Source: Aquimarina intermedia (GTDB lineage Bacteria; Bacteroidota; Bacteroidia; Flavobacteriales; Flavobacteriaceae). Taken from it: a stretch of 64,000 nucleotides of DNA. The stretch is from positions 124,001 through 188,000 of the forward strand of contig NZ_VNHU01000001.1 in NCBI RefSeq assembly GCF_008124785.1. The letters run 5' to 3'. Every line of letters begins with the position of its first letter. Position 1 is the first letter of the stretch. Below the pieces are notes generated by a model, which had not been told where the DNA came from, searched no databases, and saw nothing but the letters and a program-made list of their open reading frames with translations. Positions 55,682 to 64,000 of the stretch are shown here, one piece after another. A program made the translations under genes and the position numbers.

Positions 55682-55888
55682 ACAATTAGGTATAGGATTT
55701 AAAACTATTAACTGTTATAAATTATCTAAAATAAAAAAATGCTTTGAATCAGCTCAAATACTGTTGTTTGCATGTGGTTATCCGTCAAGCGGAAGCGATC
55801 AGATTACTAGAATTAAGTTTTTTCATACAGAATAATCAGGAAGTAGGACGACTAGGTAAACGAGGTTTAGTATTTTAGTAAAAAAAAA

Positions 55889-58800
55889 TTGAAATCCACT
55901 TCCTCCTTTACAGTATACAACGCTGCAGCAGGTGCAGGTAAAACCTACACCTTAGTACGTGAGTACTTGGTGCGTTTACTAATGGCAGACTACAAAGAAG
56001 CGTATAAAAACATTTTGGCTATAACTTTTACAAATAAAGCAGTGGCCGAAATGAAGAGCAGAATTCTGGATTCACTGGTAGGAATAGCATCTAAACAAGT
56101 ATCACAAAAGTACGAGGGATTACTCAATGAGTTAGCACAGGAAACAGGACTAACGACGGAAAAACTTCAAAAAAAAGCTAACCAAATCCTTAAGAGCATC
56201 TTACATAATTATGCAGCTTTTGATATTGTGACCATTGATACTTTTACCCATAGGGTCATACGTACGTTTGCTCATGACTTAAGTATACCCGTCAATTTTG
56301 AAATTGAAATGGATACCGAAACTTTGGTTAGTGAAGCTGTAGATGCAGTGGTTGCAAAAATTGGGGAAGATCGGGTACTGACGCAAACGATATTGGATTT
56401 TGCCTTTAACAAATTAGATGACGACAAGAGTTGGGATATCGCCATAGAGCTAAACAAAGTAGCGAAGCTTCTTTTTAGTGAAAATGATAGAATACATCTT
56501 GAGAAGCTTTCGAATAAGCGTACTGAGGATTTTAAAAGCTTTCAAAAACTCCTGCTTCAACAGCAGGAAACACTTCTGAGTGAAATAAAAGCTCTTGCCG
56601 AGAAAGTATTAAACTTGATAGAGATCAGTGGCTTAGATCCCACTGATTTTAAGGGAAAAGACGGTTATGTTCCTGCTCATTTTAAGAAAATGATCGAAAA
56701 GAATGGAGCGATAGACTTTAAAGCCGGGTGGAAACAAGCAATAGAGACAACGGATTTCTATACTAAGACGTTGGTTCAAACCAAAAAAGATAGTATTGAT
56801 GAAATTCGCCCCTTTATTGTAAATGCCTTTTTGACGACCAAAAACATGTTCTATGAGCTGAAATTTGTTCAGAACATTCTCAAAAATCTAGTGCCTCTTT
56901 CTATATTGAGTGCAATACATAAGGAGTTAACAGCGATCAAAAAAGAAAGAAATATTTTATTAATTTCAGAATTTAATGAGATAATTAGTGATGCTATACA
57001 GGATCAGCCTGCCCCGTTTATCTATGAACGGTTAGGAGAGCGGTATCGGGATTATTTTATAGATGAATTTCAAGATACTTCTTCCTTACAATGGACCAAC
57101 CTAGTTCCGCTAATTGAGAATGCTATTACGACAGAAACCTTAACTGGAAAACGCGGAAAGCTGACTATAGTCGGAGATGCAAAACAGGCTATTTATCGTT
57201 GGAGAGGCGGCAGGGCAGAACAATTTATCGAACTTTCTCAGCAACATACTCCATTCTCTACTTCGGATAAAGAGGTGTTAAATTTACCAACGAATTATAG
57301 AAGTTGTGCCGAAATCATAAATTTCAACAATGACTTTTTTACGTATTTGTCAAAAGACTTTAGCGATACAAGTCATACAAAGCTGTATGAAGAAGGGAAT
57401 AAGCAATTACACAATTCAAAAGAAGGAGGATTTATAAATCTCTCTTTCATTGAAGCAAAAAATGTAGATGAAGAGAATGAAAGGTATCCTGAAGCTGTCT
57501 ATGAAACCATTTTGGAGCTTTGTGAAAAAGGATACGCCTTAAGAGATATTTGTATTCTTACCCGAAGGCAAAGAGAGGGAACACACATTGCGGACTATCT
57601 CACAGAAAGATCAATTACTATAGTTTCATCTGAAACCTTACTCATTAATAATGCACCCGAAGTACAATTTATTGTATCCATGCTTACCTGGAGTTTATAT
57701 CCTCAAGATTTAATAACCAAAACTGAGCTTTTACATTTTTTGGCAATACATTATAGGATTGAGGATCCACATAGGTTTATCAAAGAGGCGATTCATGCAG
57801 AACAACAAGAATGGACAACGATTTTGAGCGCATTTCAAATTGAATTTGATTTTAATCAATTATTGAAACTTCCCTTTTATGAGGTGGTAGAATATATAGT
57901 AAGTACGTTTAATTTACATGAAACAGGCGGAAGTTATGTTCAGTTTTTTCTCGACACTGTATTTTCATATCAGCAACAGCACGAAGAAGGGATACTTGGA
58001 TTCTTATCCTATTGGAGTGCAAAAAAAACCAAATTGAGTATTGTTGCACCTGAAGGGGAAGACGCGGTACGCATTATGACAATTCATAAAGCTAAGGGAT
58101 TAGAATTTAAATGTGTTATTTATCCATACGCTAACGTGGATATTTATAGAGAAATAGAACCAAAAACCTGGTTCCCTTTTCCAGATAACGAAGCTGGGTT
58201 TACCGAAGTTTTATTAAACTACTCCTCAGAGATTGCCGAGTATAGTACCTATGGTCAAGAACTGGTAGAACAAAGAAAAGCGCAACTTGAGCTAGATGCT
58301 TTTAATCTTTTATATGTAGCATTTACTAGAGCTGAAGAGCAATTATATGTCTTGTCAAAGTTTGAGTTGAGTGCTAAAAAAGAACCAAATTCAAAGAAGT
58401 TTTCCGGAAAATTGATCGGTTACTTAGAACAACGTGGCTTATGGAAACCGGATCAGATGGAATATATTTTCGGAGAATTCGAACGCCCATCTCCCGAAGG
58501 AGAAGTTACAGTAACGCAAAGCGCCCACGCCACAAATACTTATTACTCTAATAGAAGTAAAAATGTAAAAATTGTAACCAATTCCGGACTCCTTTGGAAT
58601 ACAAATCAGAAAGCTGCTATAGAAAAAGGGAATCTTTTGCATTATCTGATGTCAAAAGTTATGTATGCACAGGATGTTGAGGTTGTAATAGATCGCGCAT
58701 TACAGGAAGGTTTAATTACTAAAAGCGAGCAAGAATTTTTGAAGAACTATTTAATTAAAATCGTAAAACATCCCCAGTTGTCAGAATATTTTAGTGAAGA

Positions 58801-59035
58801 ATATGAGATTTTAAATGAAAAAGAAATTTTTTCTAATGGTAAATCATATCGTCCCGACCGTATAATTTTAAAAGGCCTTGATGTCTCTATAATGGATTAC
58901 AAAACGGGAACTTATTCAGGCTCACATGCCGAGCAAATATATGATTATGGGGAGCTTATGAAGAGAATGGGGTATAAGATTAAGAATAGAATACTAGTAT
59001 ATAGTGATGAAGAAATAGCGCTTCGATTCATATAA
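55889..59035 (+). CDS. AddA/RecB-like UvrD helicase-nuclease
   Basis: A 1048-residue superfamily 1 helicase with a C-terminal nuclease. Walker A is AAAGAGKTYTL (Lys18), Walker B FIDEFQDTS, followed by the GDAKQAIYRWRGG, IMTIHKAKGLEF and VAFTRAEEQLY motifs. The end has a RecB-type PD-(D/E)XK nuclease with YRPDRI and IMDYKTG. With the AddB-like protein at 60839 it would form a double-strand-break processing complex for recombination. The start is TTG, as no ATG lies before the Walker A motif. OmpA lies between the two subunit genes. Confidence 0.9.
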   Translation: MKSTSSFTVYNAAAGAGKTYTLVREYLVRLLMADYKEAYKNILAITFTNKAVAEMKSRILDSLVGIASKQVSQKYEGLLNELAQETGLTTEKLQKKANQILKSILHNYAAFDIVTIDTFTHRVIRTFAHDLSIPVNFEIEMDTETLVSEAVDAVVAKIGEDRVLTQTILDFAFNKLDDDKSWDIAIELNKVAKLLFSENDRIHLEKLSNKRTEDFKSFQKLLLQQQETLLSEIKALAEKVLNLIEISGLDPTDFKGKDGYVPAHFKKMIEKNGAIDFKAGWKQAIETTDFYTKTLVQTKKDSIDEIRPFIVNAFLTTKNMFYELKFVQNILKNLVPLSILSAIHKELTAIKKERNILLISEFNEIISDAIQDQPAPFIYERLGERYRDYFIDEFQDTSSLQWTNLVPLIENAITTETLTGKRGKLTIVGDAKQAIYRWRGGRAEQFIELSQQHTPFSTSDKEVLNLPTNYRSCAEIINFNNDFFTYLSKDFSDTSHTKLYEEGNKQLHNSKEGGFINLSFIEAKNVDEENERYPEAVYETILELCEKGYALRDICILTRRQREGTHIADYLTERSITIVSSETLLINNAPEVQFIVSMLTWSLYPQDLITKTELLHFLAIHYRIEDPHRFIKEAIHAEQQEWTTILSAFQIEFDFNQLLKLPFYEVVEYIVSTFNLHETGGSYVQFFLDTVFSYQQQHEEGILGFLSYWSAKKTKLSIVAPEGEDAVRIMTIHKAKGLEFKCVIYPYANVDIYREIEPKTWFPFPDNEAGFTEVLLNYSSEIAEYSTYGQELVEQRKAQLELDAFNLLYVAFTRAEEQLYVLSKFELSAKKEPNSKKFSGKLIGYLEQRGLWKPDQMEYIFGEFERPSPEGEVTVTQSAHATNTYYSNRSKNVKIVTNSGLLWNTNQKAAIEKGNLLHYLMSKVMYAQDVEVVIDRALQEGLITKSEQEFLKNYLIKIVKHPQLSEYFSEEYEILNEKEIFSNGKSYRPDRIILKGLDVSIMDYKTGTYSGSHAEQIYDYGELMKRMGYKIKNRILVYSDEEIALRFI

Positions 59036-59246
59036 AATACTGCATTTTTTCCTACAAAAATATTTTTTCTAATGAAATTTATAGTATACTTGTAGCAAAA
59101 TTTTAAAAATAAATATGTGAATTTGTCGTTTATTAGGTTAAATATCTTATGTTTTTAAATCTAAAATTGTAAAGATAAAATTGCTTGAAGGGCTTGTAAA
59201 CAGTGATAGATACTGGCCTTTTAAGAAAAATTTATTAGTTTTGTCT

Positions 59247-59276
59247 TTGACAGTAATTTTTAACATATTACATTTG
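59247..59276 (+). promoter_or_regulatory. Probable strong promoter of ompA
   Basis: A -33 TTGA (TTG 59247-59249) and an exact -7 element TACATTTG (59269-59276) are 19 bases apart. The leader before the ATG would be about 28 bases and AT-rich, as in highly expressed Bacteroidota genes. Confidence 0.75.
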
Positions 59277-59310
59277 CTCTAATTAACACTTAAAAATTAA
59301 ATTATTGAAT

Positions 59311-60708
59311 ATGAAACATCTTAGCAGATTTTTAGTGGCTTCGTTATTAGTACTTGGGTTCAGTACTGCGAATGCACAAGATCAAAACAACCCTTGGGCA
59401 GTATCGATTGGCGTTAATGCTGTTGACATTTTTCCTACCGGAGGAGATTTACCTAATCAAGGTGAAATCTTTGACGAGTATTTCAATGCTTCTGATCATT
59501 GGAATATCCTTCCATCTGTATCCAAAATATCTGTGGGTAGATATATCGGTGACGGATTTACTTTTACTGTAGGTGGTACAGTTAACAAAATTGAAAATGC
59601 AGGTGAGCTTGAAGATGGTACTGAGGTATCTGTTGATGATTTATCGTACTACGGTGTAGATGGTATGATCTCTTATAGCTTCAAAAACACTTTAAACACT
59701 AAATGGTTTGATCCTTATTTAGGTGTTGGTGGTGGATACACTTGGTTAGATGAGATTGGTGCTGGAACATTAAATGGTTCTTTAGGTTTTAATTTCTGGT
59801 TAACTGAGAATTTAGCTTTTAACTTACAGTCTACGTACAAGCACGTATTCGAAGAGTATGATGTAAGCAACTATCCTCCAACTCACTTTCAACATTCTGC
59901 TGGTATAACATTCGCATTCGGAGGTAAAGATACTGACGGTGACGGAGTATATGATAAAGATGATGAGTGTCCAGAAGTTCCTGGATTAAAAGAATTTAAC
60001 GGATGTCCTGATACTGACGGTGATGGTATCACTGATGGTAAAGATGATTGTCCAGATGTTGCAGGTACTGCAGAATTCAACGGATGTCCTGATACTGATG
60101 GTGACGGAATTGCGGATCCTAATGATGAGTGTCCTACTGTTGCTGGTTTAGCTGAGCTTAACGGTTGTCCTGATGCTGATGGTGATGGTATCGCTGATGC
60201 TAAAGATGGTTGTCCTAACGAAGCTGGTCCTGCTGCAAACAACGGATGTCCTTACGAAGATAAAGACGGTGACGGTGTATTAGACAAAGATGATAACTGT
60301 CCTGATGTTGCTGGAACTGTTGCAAACAACGGATGTCCTGAAGTAACTGAAGAAGTTCAGAAGACTTTAAATGAGTATGCTAAGACTATCTTGTTTGACT
60401 TAGGTAAATCTTCTATCCAGAAACAATCTTACGGAGTACTTAACGATATCATTGCAATCTTACAAGAATATCCTAACTCTAAGTTTACTGTAGAAGGTCA
60501 CACTGATAGTTCAGGTAGTAACAAACTTAACCAGAGATTATCTGATTCTAGAGCAAACTCTGTTAAGAACTACTTAACTGAAAATGGTGTAGATCAGTTT
60601 AGATTATCTGCTGTTGGATATGGTGAAGATAAGCCAATTGCTTCTAACAGAACTAGAGCTGGTAGAGCGCAAAACAGACGTGTTGAAATTAACTTGGTAA
60701 AAGAGTAA
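59311..60708 (+). CDS. OmpA family protein with thrombospondin type 3 repeats
   Basis: A 465-residue outer-membrane protein. I use the ATG at 59311 before [22 protein letters not shown] (signal peptide); an in-frame TTG two codons earlier is less likely. The N-terminal part (about 25-210) is a beta-barrel ending in AGITFAFGG. Five calcium-binding thrombospondin type 3 repeats follow (about 210-350; DTDGDG, CPD and NGCP repeats). The C-terminal OmpA domain (about 355-465) has the peptidoglycan-binding [18 protein letters not shown] and NRRVEI. Codon use is strongly biased, so it is probably abundant. Confidence 0.95.
   Translation: MKHLSRFLVASLLVLGFSTANAQDQNNPWAVSIGVNAVDIFPTGGDLPNQGEIFDEYFNASDHWNILPSVSKISVGRYIGDGFTFTVGGTVNKIENAGELEDGTEVSVDDLSYYGVDGMISYSFKNTLNTKWFDPYLGVGGGYTWLDEIGAGTLNGSLGFNFWLTENLAFNLQSTYKHVFEEYDVSNYPPTHFQHSAGITFAFGGKDTDGDGVYDKDDECPEVPGLKEFNGCPDTDGDGITDGKDDCPDVAGTAEFNGCPDTDGDGIADPNDECPTVAGLAELNGCPDADGDGIADAKDGCPNEAGPAANNGCPYEDKDGDGVLDKDDNCPDVAGTVANNGCPEVTEEVQKTLNEYAKTILFDLGKSSIQKQSYGVLNDIIAILQEYPNSKFTVEGHTDSSGSNKLNQRLSDSRANSVKNYLTENGVDQFRLSAVGYGEDKPIASNRTRAGRAQNRRVEINLVKE
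59931..60345 (+). repeat. Thrombospondin type 3 repeats in ompA
   Basis: Five in-frame units of about 25-28 codons each encode D-x-DGDG, DDCPD/DECP and NGCP. They bind calcium and form a rigid linker between barrel and peptidoglycan-binding domain. Confidence 0.9.
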
Positions 60709-60736
60709 TTCAACAGATAAACTGTTAAAATATATC

Positions 60737-60768
60737 AAAGCGTCCCGATAATTCGGGACGCTTTTTTT
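60737..60768 (+). terminator. Terminator after ompA
   Basis: A perfect hairpin AAAGCGTCCCGA/TCGGGACGCTTT with a short loop (TAAT) is followed by a T run. Confidence 0.9.
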
Positions 60769-60838
60769 ATGTTCTGTTTTTTATTGTTATCTCATATTTG
60801 ATTAACTTCCGCATCTACCAGTTAATCAAAAATACTAC

Positions 60839-63574
60839 ATGAGAACATTTTTGCAAGAAGTTGTAATTCAGATCGATCGAGAGTACGATACTATTAGCGA
60901 TCTTATCTTTGTAGTACCAAGTAAACGAGCCGGATTGTTTCTTAAGAAAGAACTACTTTCGTTCTATTCAGATCGTACGTTTTTTGCACCTCAAATCTAT
61001 AGTATAGAAGACTTTATTGAAGAGGTCTCAGGATTGCAAGGGATAGATTCAATTGCTACTCTTTTTGAATTTTATGAAACTTATCTGACAACCTATCCAG
61101 AGCAGCAAAAAGAAAGCTTTGAAAATTTTAGTGCTTGGGCGCAAACCTTGATTCATGATTTCAATGAAATTGATCGGTATTGTGTAGATCACCAAGATTT
61201 TTTTTCATATTTATCAAATATTCAAGACATTAATCACTGGTATCTGCAAGAAAAAAAGACTCCCTTAGTTGAGAATTATTTACAATTTTGGAAAAGCTTA
61301 CATCGATATTATCAAAATTTTAGTGAACAACTCATTAAAAAAAGCATAGGATATCAAGGCTTACTGTATCGTGAGGCAGCTGCGCAAATTGATAGATATG
61401 CACAGCAACATTCAAACACTCATATTTTTCTTGGCTTTAATGCTCTTAATAATGCAGAGCAGCATATCTTCCAATATATGCTAGAGAGAAATCAGGCTAC
61501 TATTTTTTGGGATGCGGATAATTTTTTTATGGAAAACAGTTATCACGAGGCCTCATTATTTCTTAGGAATTTCAAGAATTCTTGGGAGTTTTATAAAAAA
61601 CAACCTTTTAACTGGATTGGAGAACATTTTAGCCAAAATAAAACTTTTGAAATTATCGGAGTTCCCAAAAATGTGGGTCAAGCTAAATATGTTGGGCAGT
61701 TAGTGTCTAAAATCCCCAAAGATGCGCTAGAGCAGACAGCAGTAGTATTAGCTGATGAGTCGCTACTGCTACCCACACTTAATTCATTACCCGACTCAAT
61801 ACCGGCACTCAATATAACAATGGGTATGCCACTCAAAGAAGCACCTATCGCAGCCTTTTTTGAGTATTTGTTTGAGTATCATAAAACCGCTCAGCAGAAA
61901 GGAGGGTACTATAAGTTGATTAACAACATAATAAGCACTCCTGCTGCATTTTGGTTGTTAGGTGATCAGGCTGCAGTAATACGAAATACAATTATTAAGG
62001 AGAACCTTGTCTATGTATCAACGACCAAGCTGAAGGATATTGTTGGCGACCAAAAAGCAGATAGTATCGAACTTCTTTTTGAACCGTGGAACACGGTGGA
62101 TAGTGCGTTGATCAAATGTTCAACCTTAATACAATTGATAAAAGAGAAGTTAGATCCTGAACTGAACGCACTGGAGATTGAATATAGCTATCACTTTTAC
62201 GTGATCTTCAATAAATTAAAAACATTACAATCTGATTTTTCACATCTCACAACCATTGCTGCTTTACACAGGCTGTATAGGGATTTGCTAGCCTCAGAAA
62301 CTCTTGACTTCGAGGGAGAACCCTTTCAAGGGTTACAGTTGATGGGAATGTTGGAATCAAGATGCTTAGATTTTGAAACTGTTATTTTAACTTCAGTTAA
62401 CGAAGGGGTGCTTCCTGCAGGTAAAAGCTCAAATTCTTTTATCCCTTTTGATCTAAAAAAAGCTTACAATTTACCAACGTATAAAGAAAAAGATGCTATC
62501 TATACGTATCATTTTTATCGACTGTTACAACGTGCTAAGCATATTTATCTATTGTATAATACCGAGAACGAAGGAGTAGGTGGCGGAGAAAAAAGCAGAT
62601 TCCTGCACCAGTTAGTATTAGATACCTGTCCGAATCATATCGTTAAAGAACAAGTGGTTACTTCAAATGTACCCAAAATAGTTAACACGACGCGACAATT
62701 CGATAAAACTGAGGACATGCTCACTGCTTTTTCCAAGCTTGCCAATTACGGTTTGTCACCTTCTGCGTTAACCACGTATATTAGAAATCCTGTTGATTTT
62801 TATTATCGATATGTCCTAGGTTTAACAGAGACTGACGAAGTTGAAGAGACCGTAGCTGCAAATACGTTGGGAACTGTAATTCATAATACTTTAGAAAATT
62901 TTTATAAACCTTTAGAAGGTGAATTTCTCAATGAAGAAACCATTCAGGAAATGATCTCAAAAATTGATTCTGAGGTTACTGCCCAGTTCAAAATGGAGTA
63001 CACGGCGTTGGACATTAAGGCAGGAAAAAACCTGTTAATTTTTGAAGTGGCGAAGCGCTACATTCTCAAATTCTTAAAATCTGAACTCAAACAGGTAAAA
63101 GCTGGGAACCAGCTTAAAATACTTTTTATAGAACAATCATTGAAGGCTAAAATTGATATTCCTGAAATAGACAGCGACATTTTTATCAAAGGAAAAGTCG
63201 ATCGGGTTGACCAACTTAATGGGGTAACTCGAATTATTGATTATAAAACCGGAAAAGTCACAAAAGCTGACGTTGTTTTAATGGGGTGGGAAGGTTTGAC
63301 AGATACTTATGATAATAGCAAGATTATTCAAGTATTGGCATATGCATTGATGCAACAAAAGAACGGACTATTAAGCACTCCTTTTGAAGCAGGAATTATT
63401 TCTTTTAAAAATTTGAAAGAAGGATTTCTTAAATTTGGTACAAAGCAAAGCGTCCGAGGTAAAATAGATTATGAAATAACCTCTGAAACATTGGAAATTT
63501 ATGTCGAACAGCTCAAGAAACTGATTATAGAAATTTTTTCCACCGATATACCATTTATTGAAAAAGAAGTTTAG
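60839..63574 (+). CDS. AddB-like PD-(D/E)XK nuclease
   Basis: A 911-residue protein related to AddB, the inactivated-helicase/nuclease partner of AddA. The N-terminal part has FVVPSKRAGLFLKKEL, and the helicase-like region includes TSVNEGVLPAGK. The C-terminal nuclease (about 635-911) has LSPSALTTYIRNPVDFYYRYVLGL, split here as LSPSALTTYIRNP and FYYRYVLGL, then KGKVDRVD and RIIDYKTGKV, whose Asp and Lys are catalytic. The cysteines of the AddB iron-sulfur cluster are not evident. It is separated from the AddA-like gene by ompA but on the same strand. Confidence 0.88.
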   Translation: MRTFLQEVVIQIDREYDTISDLIFVVPSKRAGLFLKKELLSFYSDRTFFAPQIYSIEDFIEEVSGLQGIDSIATLFEFYETYLTTYPEQQKESFENFSAWAQTLIHDFNEIDRYCVDHQDFFSYLSNIQDINHWYLQEKKTPLVENYLQFWKSLHRYYQNFSEQLIKKSIGYQGLLYREAAAQIDRYAQQHSNTHIFLGFNALNNAEQHIFQYMLERNQATIFWDADNFFMENSYHEASLFLRNFKNSWEFYKKQPFNWIGEHFSQNKTFEIIGVPKNVGQAKYVGQLVSKIPKDALEQTAVVLADESLLLPTLNSLPDSIPALNITMGMPLKEAPIAAFFEYLFEYHKTAQQKGGYYKLINNIISTPAAFWLLGDQAAVIRNTIIKENLVYVSTTKLKDIVGDQKADSIELLFEPWNTVDSALIKCSTLIQLIKEKLDPELNALEIEYSYHFYVIFNKLKTLQSDFSHLTTIAALHRLYRDLLASETLDFEGEPFQGLQLMGMLESRCLDFETVILTSVNEGVLPAGKSSNSFIPFDLKKAYNLPTYKEKDAIYTYHFYRLLQRAKHIYLLYNTENEGVGGGEKSRFLHQLVLDTCPNHIVKEQVVTSNVPKIVNTTRQFDKTEDMLTAFSKLANYGLSPSALTTYIRNPVDFYYRYVLGLTETDEVEETVAANTLGTVIHNTLENFYKPLEGEFLNEETIQEMISKIDSEVTAQFKMEYTALDIKAGKNLLIFEVAKRYILKFLKSELKQVKAGNQLKILFIEQSLKAKIDIPEIDSDIFIKGKVDRVDQLNGVTRIIDYKTGKVTKADVVLMGWEGLTDTYDNSKIIQVLAYALMQQKNGLLSTPFEAGIISFKNLKEGFLKFGTKQSVRGKIDYEITSETLEIYVEQLKKLIIEIFSTDIPFIEKEV

Positions 63575-63576
63575 CC

Positions 63577-64000
63577 ATGGAAATAGTAAAAAATATAATC
63601 ATAGCCAGTGAATTTGATAAACCTTTGGTAGCTGATGTTTTTTTTAAAAACACGGAGTGTTCAAAACCGGTGATATTATTTTGTCATGGATACAAGGGGT
63701 TCAAAGATTGGGGTGCTTGGGACTTGTTAGCTAATTTTTTTGCTAAAAATGACTGTTGTTTTATTAAATTCAACTTTTCTCATAATGGGGGCACGGTAAA
63801 GCAGCCTGTTGATTTTCCGGATTTATTAAGTTTTGGCAACAATACGTATTCCAAAGAACTTAAGGATGTGAACAGCATGTTAGACTGGATTTTTGATAGT
63901 GACAATTCATATGCACAACACATGGATACTTCGAGGATTGTATTGATCGGACATTCCAGGGGTGGTGGTATTGCAACCTTAAAAGCAGCATCAGACACAA
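63577..64000 (+). CDS. Alpha/beta hydrolase (partial, cut by window end)
   Basis: An ATG two bases after the AddB-like stop opens a frame that runs off the window (141 codons seen). It has the oxyanion motif CHGYKGFKDWGAW and the nucleophile motif GHSRGG, typical of dienelactone hydrolase-like or S9/S33-type esterases. No signal peptide is visible. The rest of the catalytic triad lies outside the window. The two-base spacing implies co-transcription with the nuclease gene. Confidence 0.85.
   Translation, partial: MEIVKNIIIASEFDKPLVADVFFKNTECSKPVILFCHGYKGFKDWGAWDLLANFFAKNDCCFIKFNFSHNGGTVKQPVDFPDLLSFGNNTYSKELKDVNSMLDWIFDSDNSYAQHMDTSRIVLIGHSRGGGIATLKAASDT

Noticed and set aside
59889-60242. Minus-strand frame of 117 codons rich in Pro and Ser
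   Set aside because: It mirrors the repeated Asp/Gly codons of the thrombospondin repeats in ompA and has no other support.
59931-60345. Short regular repeats that could suggest a CRISPR array
   Set aside because: The period is about 75-84 bases, in frame, and encodes calcium-binding protein repeats; there are no unique spacers and no cas genes.

Overview
The window is a low-GC chromosomal segment from a member of the Flavobacteriaceae (phylum Bacteroidota); I do not assign a genus. Evidence: Bacteroidota-type promoters (TAnnTTTG, sometimes with an upstream TTG), lipoproteins, a type IX secretion (T9SS) sorting domain, an OmpA protein with thrombospondin type 3 repeats, family markers such as DUF3078, DUF2480 and IPExxxVDY, and the gene order acpP-fabF-rnc-IPExxxVDY-pyk next to a divergent purN. 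I see no rRNA, tRNA, CRISPR array, prophage or transposase.

Layout. 1-10 kb: the SUF iron-sulfur assembly locus (3' end of sufD, sufS, sufE, a SufT-like DUF59 gene, DUF2480, two tandem DUF3078 genes), interrupted by accessory genes: an M43 lipoprotein protease, a beta-lactamase-fold hydrolase, a broken second M43 copy and a DUF4377 lipoprotein. 10-25 kb: hflX, a cytosolic endonuclease/exonuclease/phosphatase (EEP) protein, a large T9SS-exported EEP nuclease with lamin-tail domains, a lipocalin-like lipoprotein, aminopeptidase P, a BNR-repeat exoprotein, cbpA-cbpM, DUF2721 and a PAS histidine kinase. 25-31 kb: housekeeping genes pyk, IPExxxVDY, rnc, fabF, acpP, purN, rnhA. 31-35 kb: an accessory patch behind rnhA in which the 3' end of rnhA occurs twice, around an SdpI-like gene and a frameshifted alpha/beta hydrolase, followed by a frameshifted lipoprotein gene and an astacin-like protease with duplicated C-terminal modules.

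35-47 kb: a PfkB kinase with a long PurF-type amidotransferase, a YCII lipoprotein, a CYTH protein, an NAD(P)-binding protein, dinB, methionine aminotransferase, and the sdhCAB operon, which carries a four-helix-bundle (S23-type) gene between sdhA and sdhB. 47-50 kb: a small cysteine-rich peptide with a double-glycine leader, a TlpA-like thioredoxin lipoprotein, and a 5'-truncated subtilase. 50-64 kb: a Rossmann protein overlapping a membrane M28 peptidase, a CBS protein, a zinc-ribbon protein, an HDAC-like deacetylase, Fe/Mn superoxide dismutase, and an AddA/AddB-like helicase-nuclease pair separated by ompA, ending in a hydrolase cut by the window edge.

The conserved genes form short operons (sufE-sufT, acpP-fabF-rnc, sdhCAB, cbpA-cbpM), while novelty concentrates in the accessory patches. 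The strongest leads are the double-glycine cysteine-rich peptide beside a thiol-disulfide lipoprotein, the duplicated rnhA 3' end, and the S23-type gene bounded by imperfect inverted repeats inside the sdh operon. Four genes look broken: M43 copy 2, the alpha/beta hydrolase, the DUF6624-like lipoprotein and the subtilase.
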